Assembly (NCBI GenBank): GCA_964386435.1
Contig: CAYLSV010000081.1
Location: 1-16,143 of the forward strand
DNA from: CAYLSV01 sp964386435
Lineage (GTDB): Bacteria; Planctomycetota; Phycisphaerae; Tepidisphaerales; Tepidisphaeraceae
Length of the DNA: 16,143 nt
Direction: 5' to 3'
Below are positions 1-6,784 of this stretch, piece after piece (positions within the stretch are counted from its first letter, which is position 1; every line of letters begins with the position of its first letter). The notes under the pieces are model-generated. The model had not been told where the DNA came from and did not search any database. It was given only the letters and a program-made list of their open reading frames with translations. A program made the position numbers and the translations under genes.

Positions 1-20
1 AGCGAGTTGGAGTCTGTGCG

Positions 21-50
21 TAGCCCCGCCTCTACGAGGCGGTGGGGGGT
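21..50 (+). repeat. Solo REP-like palindrome (AGCCCC head)
   Basis: A GC-rich hairpin of the form AGCCCC, inverted GCCTC/GAGGC-type arms around a CTAC loop, then GGTGGGG. It matches the head hairpin of the tandem array at 10085-10950, and the similarity runs into the left flank, where TGTGCG precedes TAGCCCC as GCGTGCG does at 10498-10503. It lies upstream of the acetyltransferase gene. It is best read as a solo member of the same intergenic family. Confidence 0.7.
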
Positions 51-86
51 TCAGCGACGCCCGCGATCCCAATGTGTCGTCCATTC

Positions 87-92
87 TATAGT
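87..92 (+). promoter_or_regulatory. -10-like TATAGT before the GNAT gene
   Basis: TATAGT lies 12 nt before the ATG at 105, so a transcript from it would have a leader of only about 5-6 nt. No -35 element is evident at 17 bp. This spacing is the longest of the TANNNT/start pairs in the window. Confidence 0.35.
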
Positions 93-104
93 TGCCGCGA
101 GCCG

Positions 105-632
105 ATGTCTGTCCGTCCTGCAACGCTTGCCGATGTGCCGGCGATCCACGCGATCGTCAACGACCACGCCGAGCGGGGGCGGATGCTTTTCAAGAGTTGG
201 CCGCAGTTGTACGAGCAGGTGCGGGACTTTGCCGTCGCCGAGGACGGGGGCGAGGTGGTGGGCTGCGTGGCGTTGGCGGTGCTTTGGCGTGATTTGGCCG
301 AGGTGCGGAGTTTGGCGGTCGCGGCGGGCGCGCAGGGCCGGGGGCTGGGCCGGCGATTGACCGAGTGGTCGCTCGCCGAGGCCGAGCGGCTGGGCGTGCG
401 GCGGGTGATGAGCCTGACCTATGAAGAGGCGTTCTTCGCCAAGTTCGGCTTCGAGGTGGTGCCGATGGACACGTTGCCGCTGAAGGTGTGGAAGGACTGC
501 GTGCGGTGCCCCAAGCGGGACGCGTGCGACGAGATCGCGATGATCCGCGTGATCGACTCGGTCGCCCCGCCGCCCGGCCCGCAGCCGACGCCCACGCCGC
601 GGGGCGTGAGCGTGCCGGTGCTGATGGATTAG
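105..632 (+). CDS. GNAT N-acetyltransferase, short N-acetylglutamate synthase-like
   Basis: Predicted 175-residue cytoplasmic acetyl-CoA-dependent acetyltransferase. The GNAT motif A is at residues 67-85 (VRSLAV, then the acetyl-CoA loop QGRGLG at 77-82), and FFAKFGF at 110-116 is the usual GNAT beta6/7 area. The C-terminal Cys cluster (C132, C135, C141) in LPLKVWKDCVRCPK and CDEIAM is characteristic, from memory, of short ArgA/ArgO-type N-acetylglutamate synthases, which would make N-acetylglutamate for arginine synthesis. An in-frame upstream ATG at 42 would add 21 unrelated residues and run into the REP-like hairpin, so the ATG at 105, where the GNAT fold begins (MSVRPATLADV), is chosen. 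The Pro/Thr-rich tail (about 154-175) looks disordered. There are no arginine genes nearby, so the substrate is an inference. The gene ends 3 bp from the convergent Uma2 gene. Confidence 0.85.
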   Translation: MSVRPATLADVPAIHAIVNDHAERGRMLFKSWPQLYEQVRDFAVAEDGGEVVGCVALAVLWRDLAEVRSLAVAAGAQGRGLGRRLTEWSLAEAERLGVRRVMSLTYEEAFFAKFGFEVVPMDTLPLKVWKDCVRCPKRDACDEIAMIRVIDSVAPPPGPQPTPTPRGVSVPVLMD

Positions 633-635
633 CCG

Positions 636-1316
636 CTACTCCACCTCGTCCGGCAAATCGCGGAACAGCGTGGCCACCGGCACGGCGAAGTCCGGCAGCA
701 CGTTGGCGGCGGCGAGGGTGGCATCCTCCCCCAGCACCTCGTCGGCCTCGTCGGCGGCGGTGTGGACGGCCACGGTGCGGGTGCGTGGGTCGATGAGCCA
801 AGCGAGGCGGGTGCCATTGGCGAAGTACTCGCTCATTTTCTGCCGCATCTCTGCCGGCGTGTTCGACGGGCTGAGCACCTCCACGGCGATGTCCGGCGAA
901 AGCTCCGGCACGCCCCGCCGCGGCAGTCGGCCGCCCGGCAGGCGGGTGCGAAAGAACACGCTGAGGTCCGGCATCCGCAGCCGGTTCACGCTCGCCATCC
1001 GCAGCGTGCTGTCGGCCCCGCTCGTCACGATCGGGTCGCCGTTCGTCCGGCCCCAAAGGTACAACTCGCCGTTCAACACGGACGCCACATTTGCTTCGTG
1101 CACGCTCACAGGCTTCTCCACGAGGGTTCCGTCCACCAGCTCCACCAGCCGCTTGGGCTCGCGCTCGACGAACTCCAAGAGGTCCGCCTCCGTTGCCGTG
1201 CCCGGCCACGGGTCCCAGACGATCCGCTCCAGCGGCACGCCGCCCAGGGCGTCGAGCCACTCCTGGGCGTTGAGGAATCGGCAAGCCTCGGCGGCGGGCG
1301 TCAGCGTGGCGGACAT
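636..1316 (-). CDS. Uma2 family endonuclease (DUF820), copy 1
   Basis: 226-residue member of the Uma2/DUF820 family, a PD-(D/E)XK nuclease-fold family abundant in cyanobacteria and planctomycetes, with no settled function. Visible core motifs are VELVDGTLVEK at 58-68, PDLSVF at 116-121 (D117), PDIAVEVLSPS at 141-151 (D142, E146), K160 and Y164 in EMRQKMSEYF, and WLIDPRTRTVAVH at 173-185. These fit the usual acidic and lysine residues of the fold. The start ATG is supported by the colinear paralogue at 3600-4274 and by a TAGAAT box 6 nt upstream. By eye about two thirds of residues match that paralogue without gaps. It is convergent with the GNAT gene and divergent from the interrupted LEPR-XLL gene. 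It could be a domesticated remnant of a mobile family, or a defence or repair nuclease; the sequence does not decide. Confidence 0.88.
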   Translation of the reverse strand: MSATLTPAAEACRFLNAQEWLDALGGVPLERIVWDPWPGTATEADLLEFVEREPKRLVELVDGTLVEKPVSVHEANVASVLNGELYLWGRTNGDPIVTSGADSTLRMASVNRLRMPDLSVFFRTRLPGGRLPRRGVPELSPDIAVEVLSPSNTPAEMRQKMSEYFANGTRLAWLIDPRTRTVAVHTAADEADEVLGEDATLAAANVLPDFAVPVATLFRDLPDEVE

Positions 1317-1322
1317 GCCACG

Positions 1323-1328
1323 ATTCTA
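1323..1328 (-). promoter_or_regulatory. -10-like TAGAAT before Uma2 copy 1
   Basis: On the minus strand TAGAAT is followed by 6 nt (CGTGGC) and then the ATG at 1316. This places transcription start at or next to the start codon and supports that start. No clear -35 element is visible. Confidence 0.5.
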
Positions 1329-1441
1329 CCCGATCGCCGCCGACAACCGATGGAACATCCGCCGCCCGGCCGCCGTCCTGCCAATGGACAACCGCCGCCC
1401 GATCCGGCAAACTGACGACGAACCTTGAAACGGGGAAATGA

Positions 1442-3586
1442 ATGACCGACCCGACCCGCCGCCCACTCTCCGAACCGCTCGAACCCCGCCGCCTGCTGGC
1501 CGCCACCCTGCCGGAGGTGCTGCTTGACGACGAGGGCGTGCTGCGGGTCGTGGGCACCGACCAAGCCGAGATGATCGCGCTCGAGTCGATGGGCGGCGGG
1601 CGGCTGCGGCTGACGGTGATCGACGAGCGGGTGTTCTGGCGGTCCAATTGGGCGCTGGACACGGGTGAGGGCGTGACGGCGCAGCAGATATATGAGCCGG
1701 GCGAGGTCCGGGCGTTCCACGTTGACGCCGGCGGCGGGAACGACTCGGTGACGCTGGGGCCGAAGTTCATCCCGGCCACGCTGCTGGGCGGCGCAGGCGA
1801 TGACACCCTCGGCGGCGGTGCGTCGTCCGACTCGCTCGACGGCGGGGCGGGCAACGATTATTTGCACGGCGGCGTGTATGCGTATCGCCAGGAGATCAGT
1901 TGGTTCCAACACGTCTACCGCAACGGCGGCGACACCCTGCTCGGCGGCGCGGGCGACGACACGCTGGGCCTATCAGCGATCGGTAATCCGGGGACGATCA
2001 TCGGCGGCCCGGGCGACGACCGCCTTGCGGCCGGAACCTACTTATCCGATCTGCTGGTGGCTGAGGGCGTCAAGCTCGGCTTACGGAACCCGATCAAGGC
2101 GGTCGAGCGGAGCAAGCCGCTGGTCGCCGGCATCAAGGCCGACGCCGGCCTGAACAACATCACGCTCCAAGTTCTCGCACCGGAAGGCGCGTTGCACGGC
2201 AACGGCGGCGGGTTCAGAGGCGGTTCGGGCGGCTTGCTGACCAAGGTGAGCCAGACGACGCCATTGGGCGTGGCAATCAATCTTTACGCCGGGCAGCGCG
2301 TTAATGCTGAAGGCGCTCGTCCGCTGTAGGCGACCGAGATCACGGTGCCGGTCGATTCGATCCCGTTGCACAACCTTAGCGTCGCCGTTTTTAATGGCTG
2401 GACCGGCGAGTTGATCGGTCGGGCGACGTTTGGCCGATTTCCGACTTTGAACCCGGTCTACTACCCGGCGAATTGGGCGCTTTGGGAGGAGCAGTTGATT
2501 AGCGACAACCGCGTCGCGTTCGAGAAGTTGTTCGACGGAGCCCGCGTCGAGCCGGATGACAACCGCGTGCTAATCCGTTATGAAGATGTCGAGCCGGATG
2601 ACGCGGGCGACAAGGACTGGGCCAGCCACTTCGGCCCGCTGATGGAGGTCGAGGGCGGGTACGAGATCGCGGTCGAGGGCTTCGGGCGGCCCATGTATGA
2701 AGACGATTGGCTGCGCCTCGACGGCGAGACTGAAACCTATCGGCCGGTGTCGGCAGAGTACCGCATCCGGCCGCCGGGGTTCAGGAACACGAAGACCCGG
2801 CTCTACGACCTGCCGATGCCCGCAGATGCTGCGGGGACCTTGACCATCCGCGACGGCCACACCGGCGACGTCGTGGCCGAGTTGCCTTTGGGCGAGGCGT
2901 TCTCGACGCCGGGCTTCCGTGAGCCGGACGCGCCCGAGTACCGCACGCCGATCACGGCGACGCTGGACGATCAGGGCACGCTGGTCATCACCGGCACCGA
3001 CGACCCCGAGCGGATCACGCTGTTCGAGAACGACGCCGAGCCGGGCCGGTTGCAGGTGAGCGTTGAGCCGCGGGCGCAACGTTTTGTCGGTGCGCCAATT
3101 GGATCGATCGTCACGTTCGACACCCTCGGGACGCGGGGCGTCGCGACCCGGCCGCCGGAGGCGGTGGACGACGACGGGCCGATCGTGCGGTTCCGTACCA
3201 GCTACGGGTTGTAGCAGGTCCGGGCCGTGCGGATCGACGCCAAGGGCGGCAATGATCTCGTCACCATTGGCCGCCGCGATCTGCCAGCAACCATCTTCGG
3301 CGGGGCGGGCGACGACACGCTCGGCGGCGGCCTGGCGGGCGACTCGCTCGACGGCGGCGCGGGCGACGACCTCGTCTCCGGCGGCACGACCGGCGGCGAA
3401 ACCCTTATCGGCGGCGACGGCGACGACCATCTCTACAGCGGCACGGCGACCAGCCTCGCCCTCGGCGGCGACGGCTTCGACCGCCTCTCCCCCGCCGGCC
3501 CCGCTAACTTGCCGCTGGCCGACATCGAGAAGCCCGTCAGCCCCCGCCGGCTGGTTCCGCCGCCGGTGTGGTCGTGGTCGAGGTGA
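1442..3586 (+). pseudogene. LEPR-XLL / RTX-repeat secreted protein with two in-frame TAG codons
   Basis: One continuous reading frame of 715 codons, broken only by TAG at 2327-2329 (between Leu and Ala codons) and TAG at 3212-3214 (between Leu and Gln codons). It ends at TGA 3584-3586. Residues 13-20 read LEPRRLLA, the LEPR-XLL signal of planctomycete exported proteins. Two homologous halves follow. The first has VLLDDEGVLRVVGTDQAEMI, then DAGGGNDSVTLG and GGAGDDTLGGG RTX repeats (about 1730-1990). The second has ATLDDQGTLVITGTDDPERI (from about 2960), then DAKGGNDLVTIG and further GGxGxDxL repeats (about 3235-3480). The RTX nonapeptides predict calcium binding. A GGGG Shine-Dalgarno-like run (1432-1435) precedes the ATG, unlike most genes here. 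The frame is intact on both sides of each TAG with no indel, so decay is recent, or the codons are read through, or they are sequence errors. If translated normally only 295 residues would be made. Confidence 0.75.
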
Positions 3587-3599
3587 CCTCCTTCAGATT

Positions 3600-4274
3600 T
3601 CAAGCCTCGGGCAACTCGCGGAACAGCGTGGCCACCGCCACCTCAAATGCAGGCAGCACGTCGGCGGCGGTGAGTTTGTCGGCCTCGCCAAGCACCGCGT
3701 CCGGCTCGTCGGCCGCGGTATGAACGGCAATCGTGCGGGATCGCGGATCGATCAGCCAGACGAGGCGGGTGCCGTTGGCGAAGTATTCGGCCATCTTCTG
3801 CCGCATCTCGCCGGGCGTGTTCGACGGGCTGAGCACCTCGACGGCGATGTCGGGCGCCAACTCCGGCACCTGCCCCGGCGGCAGCCGCCCGCCCAGTAGT
3901 CGGTTCTTGAGAAACACGCTGACGTCGGGCAGGCGGATACGGTTGTAGCCGCCCATCCGCAGCGTGCCGTCGCCGCCGGTGACCACAATCGGGTCGGCGT
4001 TCTGGCGAGACCAGATACCAAGGTCGATGATGAGCGTGCTGGCGATTGAACTCTCGGGTAATCCCATCGGTTTCTCCACCAGAGTGCCGTCGATCAGTTC
4101 CACGAGTCGCTTGGGCTCACAGTCGACGAACTCGAGCAAATCGGCCTCGGTGGCCGTGCCGGGCCACGGGTCCCAGACGACGCGGTCCATTGGGATGCCG
4201 CCCAGGGCGTCGAGCCACTCGCGGCCGCTGTGGAACCTTTGCGCCTCGGCGGCGGGTGTGAGGGTGGCGGGCAT
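3600..4274 (-). CDS. Uma2 family endonuclease (DUF820), copy 2
   Basis: 224-residue paralogue of the 636-1316 gene, in the same orientation and aligning from residue 1 without gaps; both begin M-x-ATLTPAAEA. It has the same PD-(D/E)XK-type landmarks: VELIDGTLVEK, LPDVSVF, PDIAVEVLSPS, EMRQKMAEYF and WLIDPRSRTIAVH. The frame could extend to 4355, but that would overlap prfB and add 27 residues absent from the paralogue, so the ATG at 4274 is chosen. A TATCAT box 8 nt upstream supports it. The gene is convergent with the RTX pseudogene (13 bp between stops) and divergent from prfB (49 bp). Both copies keep the putative active-site residues, so neither looks decayed, unlike the gene between them. 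The biological role is unknown. Confidence 0.88.
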   Translation of the reverse strand: MPATLTPAAEAQRFHSGREWLDALGGIPMDRVVWDPWPGTATEADLLEFVDCEPKRLVELIDGTLVEKPMGLPESSIASTLIIDLGIWSRQNADPIVVTGGDGTLRMGGYNRIRLPDVSVFLKNRLLGGRLPPGQVPELAPDIAVEVLSPSNTPGEMRQKMAEYFANGTRLVWLIDPRSRTIAVHTAADEPDAVLGEADKLTAADVLPAFEVAVATLFRELPEA

Positions 4275-4282
4275 GGTCGCCC

Positions 4283-4288
4283 ATGATA
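4283..4288 (-). promoter_or_regulatory. -10-like TATCAT before Uma2 copy 2
   Basis: On the minus strand TATCAT is followed by 8 nt (GGGCGACC) and the ATG at 4274. It is back to back with the prfB box at 4310-4315, with only 21 bp between the two hexamers, so each promoter's -35 zone would overlap the other's core. Confidence 0.5.
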
Positions 4289-4309
4289 ACCCGCCGGCGG
4301 CGGCTCGCC

Positions 4310-4315
4310 TAGGGT
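4310..4315 (+). promoter_or_regulatory. -10-like TAGGGT before prfB
   Basis: TAGGGT is followed by 8 nt (GTCCGCCC) and the ATG at 4324. It is a weak hexamer, but its place fits the TANNNT pattern of the neighbouring genes and supports the ATG at 4324 rather than the internal GTG at 4394 as the start of prfB. Confidence 0.4.
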
Positions 4316-4323
4316 GTCCGCCC

Positions 4324-5473
4324 ATGGCCGAGGTGACCGCCGAGAACTTGAGCACGTCCTTGCAGGACCTGGAGGCGCGGATTTTGACGATCCGTGACTC
4401 TCTTTAACTGGCCGCAGAAACAGGCGGAACTCGCCGAGTTCGAGAAGCGGATGAACGCCCCGGACTTCTGGGACGACCCGGACGCGGCCCAGAAGACCGT
4501 CGCCCAGATGAAGCGGGTCAAGGCCGCCACCGAGCCGGTGCAGGAGATGGTGGACGGGCTGGGCGACGTGCGGGCGATGGTCGAGCTCGCCGACGAGGCC
4601 GACGACACCGACGCCCGCGGCGAGGCGATCACCATGCTGTCGGCGCTGATGAAGCGGGGCGACGCCGTGGAGCTGCAGGCGCTGCTCTCTGACAAGAACG
4701 ACCCGCGCAACGCCTTCCTCAGCATCCAGGCCGGGGCCGGCGGGGTGGAGTCGCAGGACTTCGTCGAGATGCTGCTGCGCATGTACCTCTACTTCTTCGA
4801 GAACCGCGGCTGGAAGGTCGAGGAAGTGGAACGCAGCGACGGCGAGCAGGCCGGGCTCAAGAGCGTAAACCTGCTCGTGCAGGGCGAGTACGCCTTCGGC
4901 TACCTCAAGGCCGAGAGCGGCGTGCACCGGCTGGTCCGGCCGTCGCCGTTCAACGCCCAGGGCAAGCGGCAGACCTCGTTCGCGTCGGTCGACGTGATCC
5001 CCGAGTTCGAGGAAGACGACAGCGAGATCGAGATCCCCGACAGCGAGCTAGACGTCGAGGCCTTCGCCCGGTCCAGCGGCCCCGGCGGGCAGAACGTGAA
5101 CAAGGTCGCCACCGCCGTGCGGATGACGCACAAACCCAGCGGCATCCAGGTGCTGGCCAGCGTCCACAAAAGCCAGCAGCAAAACCGCAAGCTGGCGATG
5201 AGCCTGCTCAAAGGCCGGCTCGAGCTCATCAAGCAGGCCGAGCGGGACGAGGAGCTGCAGAAGCTGTACGGCGACAAGGGGGCCATCGCCTGGGGCAACC
5301 AGATCCGCAACTACGTGCTGGACGACCGCCGGGTGAAGGACGTCCGCACCGGCGTCGAGACCGGCAACGTCGAGAGCGTGCTCGACCGCGGCGAGCTGGA
5401 CATGTTCATCGACGCCGAGCTCCGCAGACGCCGACAAGTCGCGGCGGACAAGGAAGTCAAGGCGGCGGAGTAA
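4324..5473 (+). CDS. prfB: Peptide chain release factor 2 (RF2), expressed by +1 frameshift
   Basis: RF2 recognises UGA and UAA in the ribosomal A site and triggers peptide release. The zero frame from ATG 4324 encodes 27 residues (ending LTIRDSL) and stops at TAA 4405-4407. Slipping +1 at CTT TAA C (4402-4408) continues with AAC TGG into NWPQKQAELAEFEKRM and the rest of RF2, giving 382 residues. The 27 residues match the RF2 N-terminal helix (LQDLEARI), so the two frames form one gene. The anticodon-like SPF tripeptide is at 207-209 and the catalytic GGQ at 254-256 (SSGPGGQNVNK), both close to their E. coli positions. Two points are odd. The recoding stop is TAA, not the usual TGA, and no AGGGGG-like SD stimulator lies before CTT (CGTGACTCT is there instead). 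The gene is divergent from Uma2 copy 2 and is followed by an inverted repeat. Confidence 0.95.
4402..4408 (+). promoter_or_regulatory. prfB programmed +1 frameshift site CTT TAA C
   Basis: The heptamer CTTTAAC occupies the position of the canonical prfB CTTTGAC. In-frame reading meets TAA; sliding on CTT to TTT brings AAC into the next codon, so the junction is Leu-Asn instead of the usual Leu-Asp. Because UAA is also read by RF1, feedback control by RF2 level should be weaker than with UGA. Confidence 0.85.
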
Positions 5474-5480
5474 TCGGCCG

Positions 5481-5564
5481 GACCTGCAGCACGTGGTGCT
5501 GCGGCTAAAGCAACCAAACCGTGTGGTCATGCTCCGATAGCCGCGGCACCACGTGCCGCAGGTC
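5481..5564. terminator. 27-bp imperfect inverted repeat between convergent prfB and DUF971 gene
   Basis: Arms at 5481-5507 and 5538-5564 are complementary at 25 of 27 positions (core GCACGTGGTGC), with a 30-nt loop that can pair further (ACCA/TGGT, AGCA/TGCT). It starts 8 bp after the prfB stop and ends 5 bp before the stop of the convergent gene, so a bidirectional terminator is the simplest role. There is no U-tract. The sequence differs from the AGCCCC REP-like family, so it may belong to a second intergenic repeat family. Confidence 0.6.
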
Positions 5565-5568
5565 GGGT

Positions 5569-5913
5569 TTATCGGTGCGTCGCGTCGCCCAACTCACGCA
5601 GATGCCGCCAGGAGTAGATGCCCGTGGAGTGGCCGTCGGACCAGTGAAAGCGCAGGGCGTAGTTGCCGACCTTTTCAACTTTTTCGACATGCAGGGCCGC
5701 GTCGTCCGGGGCGGCGGCGAGGACCGCGAGCCGCTTGCCCCGCGCCGGTCGGGTCTGGATGGCCACGTGCTTCTCGCCCCGCTGCTCGCGGCAGCTGGCG
5801 CACGGGCAGCCGGCCCGCAGCCTCGGCAGCGGCAGGACGTCCTCGCGGCCGTCGTCCCACTCGACGCGCAGCCGCTGGGTCCGCTTCAGATCGAGCTTCA
5901 CCGGCGTCGCCAC
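5569..5913 (-). CDS. DUF971 domain protein
   Basis: 114-residue protein with the DUF971 (PF06155, GBBH-like N-terminal) signature: VEWDDG at 17-22, LPLPRLRAGCPCASC with the Cys motif at 36-41, VGNYAL at 82-87 and WSDGHSTGIYSW at 91-102. Standalone proteins of this size are common in bacteria; some members are linked by context to iron-sulfur cluster metabolism or metal binding, but no reaction is established. The start is GTG at 5913, with TAAGCT 5 nt upstream; no ATG precedes the domain. It is convergent with prfB and divergent from the response regulator (114 bp). The single-copy context gives no functional hint. Confidence 0.85.
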   Translation of the reverse strand: MATPVKLDLKRTQRLRVEWDDGREDVLPLPRLRAGCPCASCREQRGEKHVAIQTRPARGKRLAVLAAAPDDAALHVEKVEKVGNYALRFHWSDGHSTGIYSWRHLRELGDATHR

Positions 5914-5918
5914 GCCGC

Positions 5919-5924
5919 AGCTTA
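5919..5924 (-). promoter_or_regulatory. -10-like TAAGCT before the DUF971 gene
   Basis: On the minus strand TAAGCT is followed by 5 nt (GCGGC) and the GTG start at 5913. It is one of the series of TANNNT boxes next to start codons in this window. Confidence 0.4.
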
Positions 5925-5969
5925 CGCCCGCCGATCACGTTAGATTCGCGTGAAGATTTGCCCCGCAGG

Positions 5970-5997
5970 CTGACACGGCGGCCGCTTCGGGCACAAT
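5970..5997 (+). promoter_or_regulatory. Candidate sigma70-type promoter of the response regulator gene
   Basis: CTGACA (5970-5975), a 16-bp spacer and CACAAT (5992-5997) resemble -35 and -10 elements. Transcription from here would give a leader of roughly 25 nt before the ATG at 6028. The leader contains AAAGGGG (6004-6010), which is too far from the ATG to be a normal SD. This is one of only two genes in the window without a TANNNT box next to its start. Confidence 0.35.
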
Positions 5998-6027
5998 GGG
6001 GGCAAAGGGGCCGCTCCCCCACCGCCC

Positions 6028-6747
6028 ATGACCCCCCCCGCCGCCGACGCCAAGACCGTGTTGATCGTGGACGACGAGGCCGACTTGGTCGAGCTCGTCA
6101 CGCACAACCTCCGCCGCCACGGCTACCAAACCCTGACCGCCCGCGACGGCCGATCGGGCCTCGAACTCGCCCGCAAGGAAAAGCCGGATCTGATTCTGCT
6201 GGACCTGATGCTCCCGCAGATCAACGGCCAGGAGGTCGCCCGCCGCCTCAAGGCCGACGCGGCGACGAGCGACGTGCCAATCATCATGCTCACGGCCAAG
6301 AGCGAGGAAACCGACATCGTCGTCGGCCTCACGCTGGGGGCCGACGATTACGTGACCAAGCCGTACAGCATGAAGGTGCTGCTGGCCCGCATCCAGAGCG
6401 TGCTGCGTCGCCGAGAGACGCCCGAGTCGGCCCCCGCCGGCGAGCTGCGGGCCGGGCCGTTGTCCATCGACCGCGGCCGGCACGAGGTGAGCCTCAACGG
6501 CAAGCTCGTTAAGCTCACACTCACCGAGTTCCGCCTGCTCACCGCCCTGGTCGAGGGCAAGGGCCGGGTGCTGTCGCGGGACCAACTCATGGACAAGGCA
6601 ATGGGCACCGACGTGTTCGTCACCGACCGGGCCATCGACGTCCACGTGACCGCCATCCGCAAAAAGCTCGGCAAGGCGAGCTGGCTCGTCCACACCGTCC
6701 GCGGCGTCGGCTACCGTTTGCAGGAGGAGCCCGACGCCGCCGATTGA
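6028..6747 (+). CDS. OmpR/PhoB-family response regulator
   Basis: 239-residue two-component transcription factor. The receiver domain (about 9-127) has the acidic pair D15/D16, the phosphoacceptor D59 in LLDLMLP, T89 and K111 in YVTKPYS. The winged-helix DNA-binding domain (about 140-233) contains LTLTEFRLL, DVHVTAIRKKLG and the VRGVGYRL end typical of the OmpR/PhoB class. Phosphorylation would be expected to promote dimerisation and promoter binding. The domain order and residues resemble PhoB-like regulators, but no histidine kinase gene lies on either side, so the partner and signal are unknown and the gene may be an orphan here. The ATG at 6028 starts shortly before the receiver. It is divergent from the DUF971 gene and followed 37 bp later by the peroxiredoxin-like gene on the same strand. 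Confidence 0.93.
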   Translation: MTPPAADAKTVLIVDDEADLVELVTHNLRRHGYQTLTARDGRSGLELARKEKPDLILLDLMLPQINGQEVARRLKADAATSDVPIIMLTAKSEETDIVVGLTLGADDYVTKPYSMKVLLARIQSVLRRRETPESAPAGELRAGPLSIDRGRHEVSLNGKLVKLTLTEFRLLTALVEGKGRVLSRDQLMDKAMGTDVFVTDRAIDVHVTAIRKKLGKASWLVHTVRGVGYRLQEEPDAAD

Positions 6748-6772
6748 GACGCATTGGTGTCGCCGCACCGAC

Positions 6773-6778
6773 TATCAT
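6773..6778 (+). promoter_or_regulatory. -10-like TATCAT before the peroxiredoxin-like gene
   Basis: TATCAT is followed by 6 nt (CGCCGC) and the GTG at 6785. It supports that GTG start and suggests transcription independent of the upstream response regulator gene. Confidence 0.5.
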
Positions 6779-6784
6779 CGCCGC

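Noticed and set aside
190..1854. 554-codon minus-strand open frame over the GNAT, Uma2 and RTX genes
   Set aside because: It spans three real genes on both strands and consists of Arg/Pro/Ala-rich shadow sequence; the Uma2 gene uses another frame.
1442..3586. Reassignment of TAG to a sense codon in this organism
   Set aside because: TAG ends several normal genes in the window at family-appropriate lengths (GNAT, Uma2 copy 1, leuS, nuclease), and RF2 is ordinary; the two TAGs are better explained locally.
636..4274. Composite transposon bounded by the Uma2 genes
   Set aside because: No terminal inverted repeats, target duplication or transposase are visible; only the paralogy of the two genes remains.
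4394..5473. RF2 starting at the internal GTG 4394 without frameshifting
   Set aside because: The 27 codons upstream in the other frame match the RF2 N-terminal helix, join at a CTT-stop-C heptamer and follow a -10-like box, so frameshifting is far more likely.
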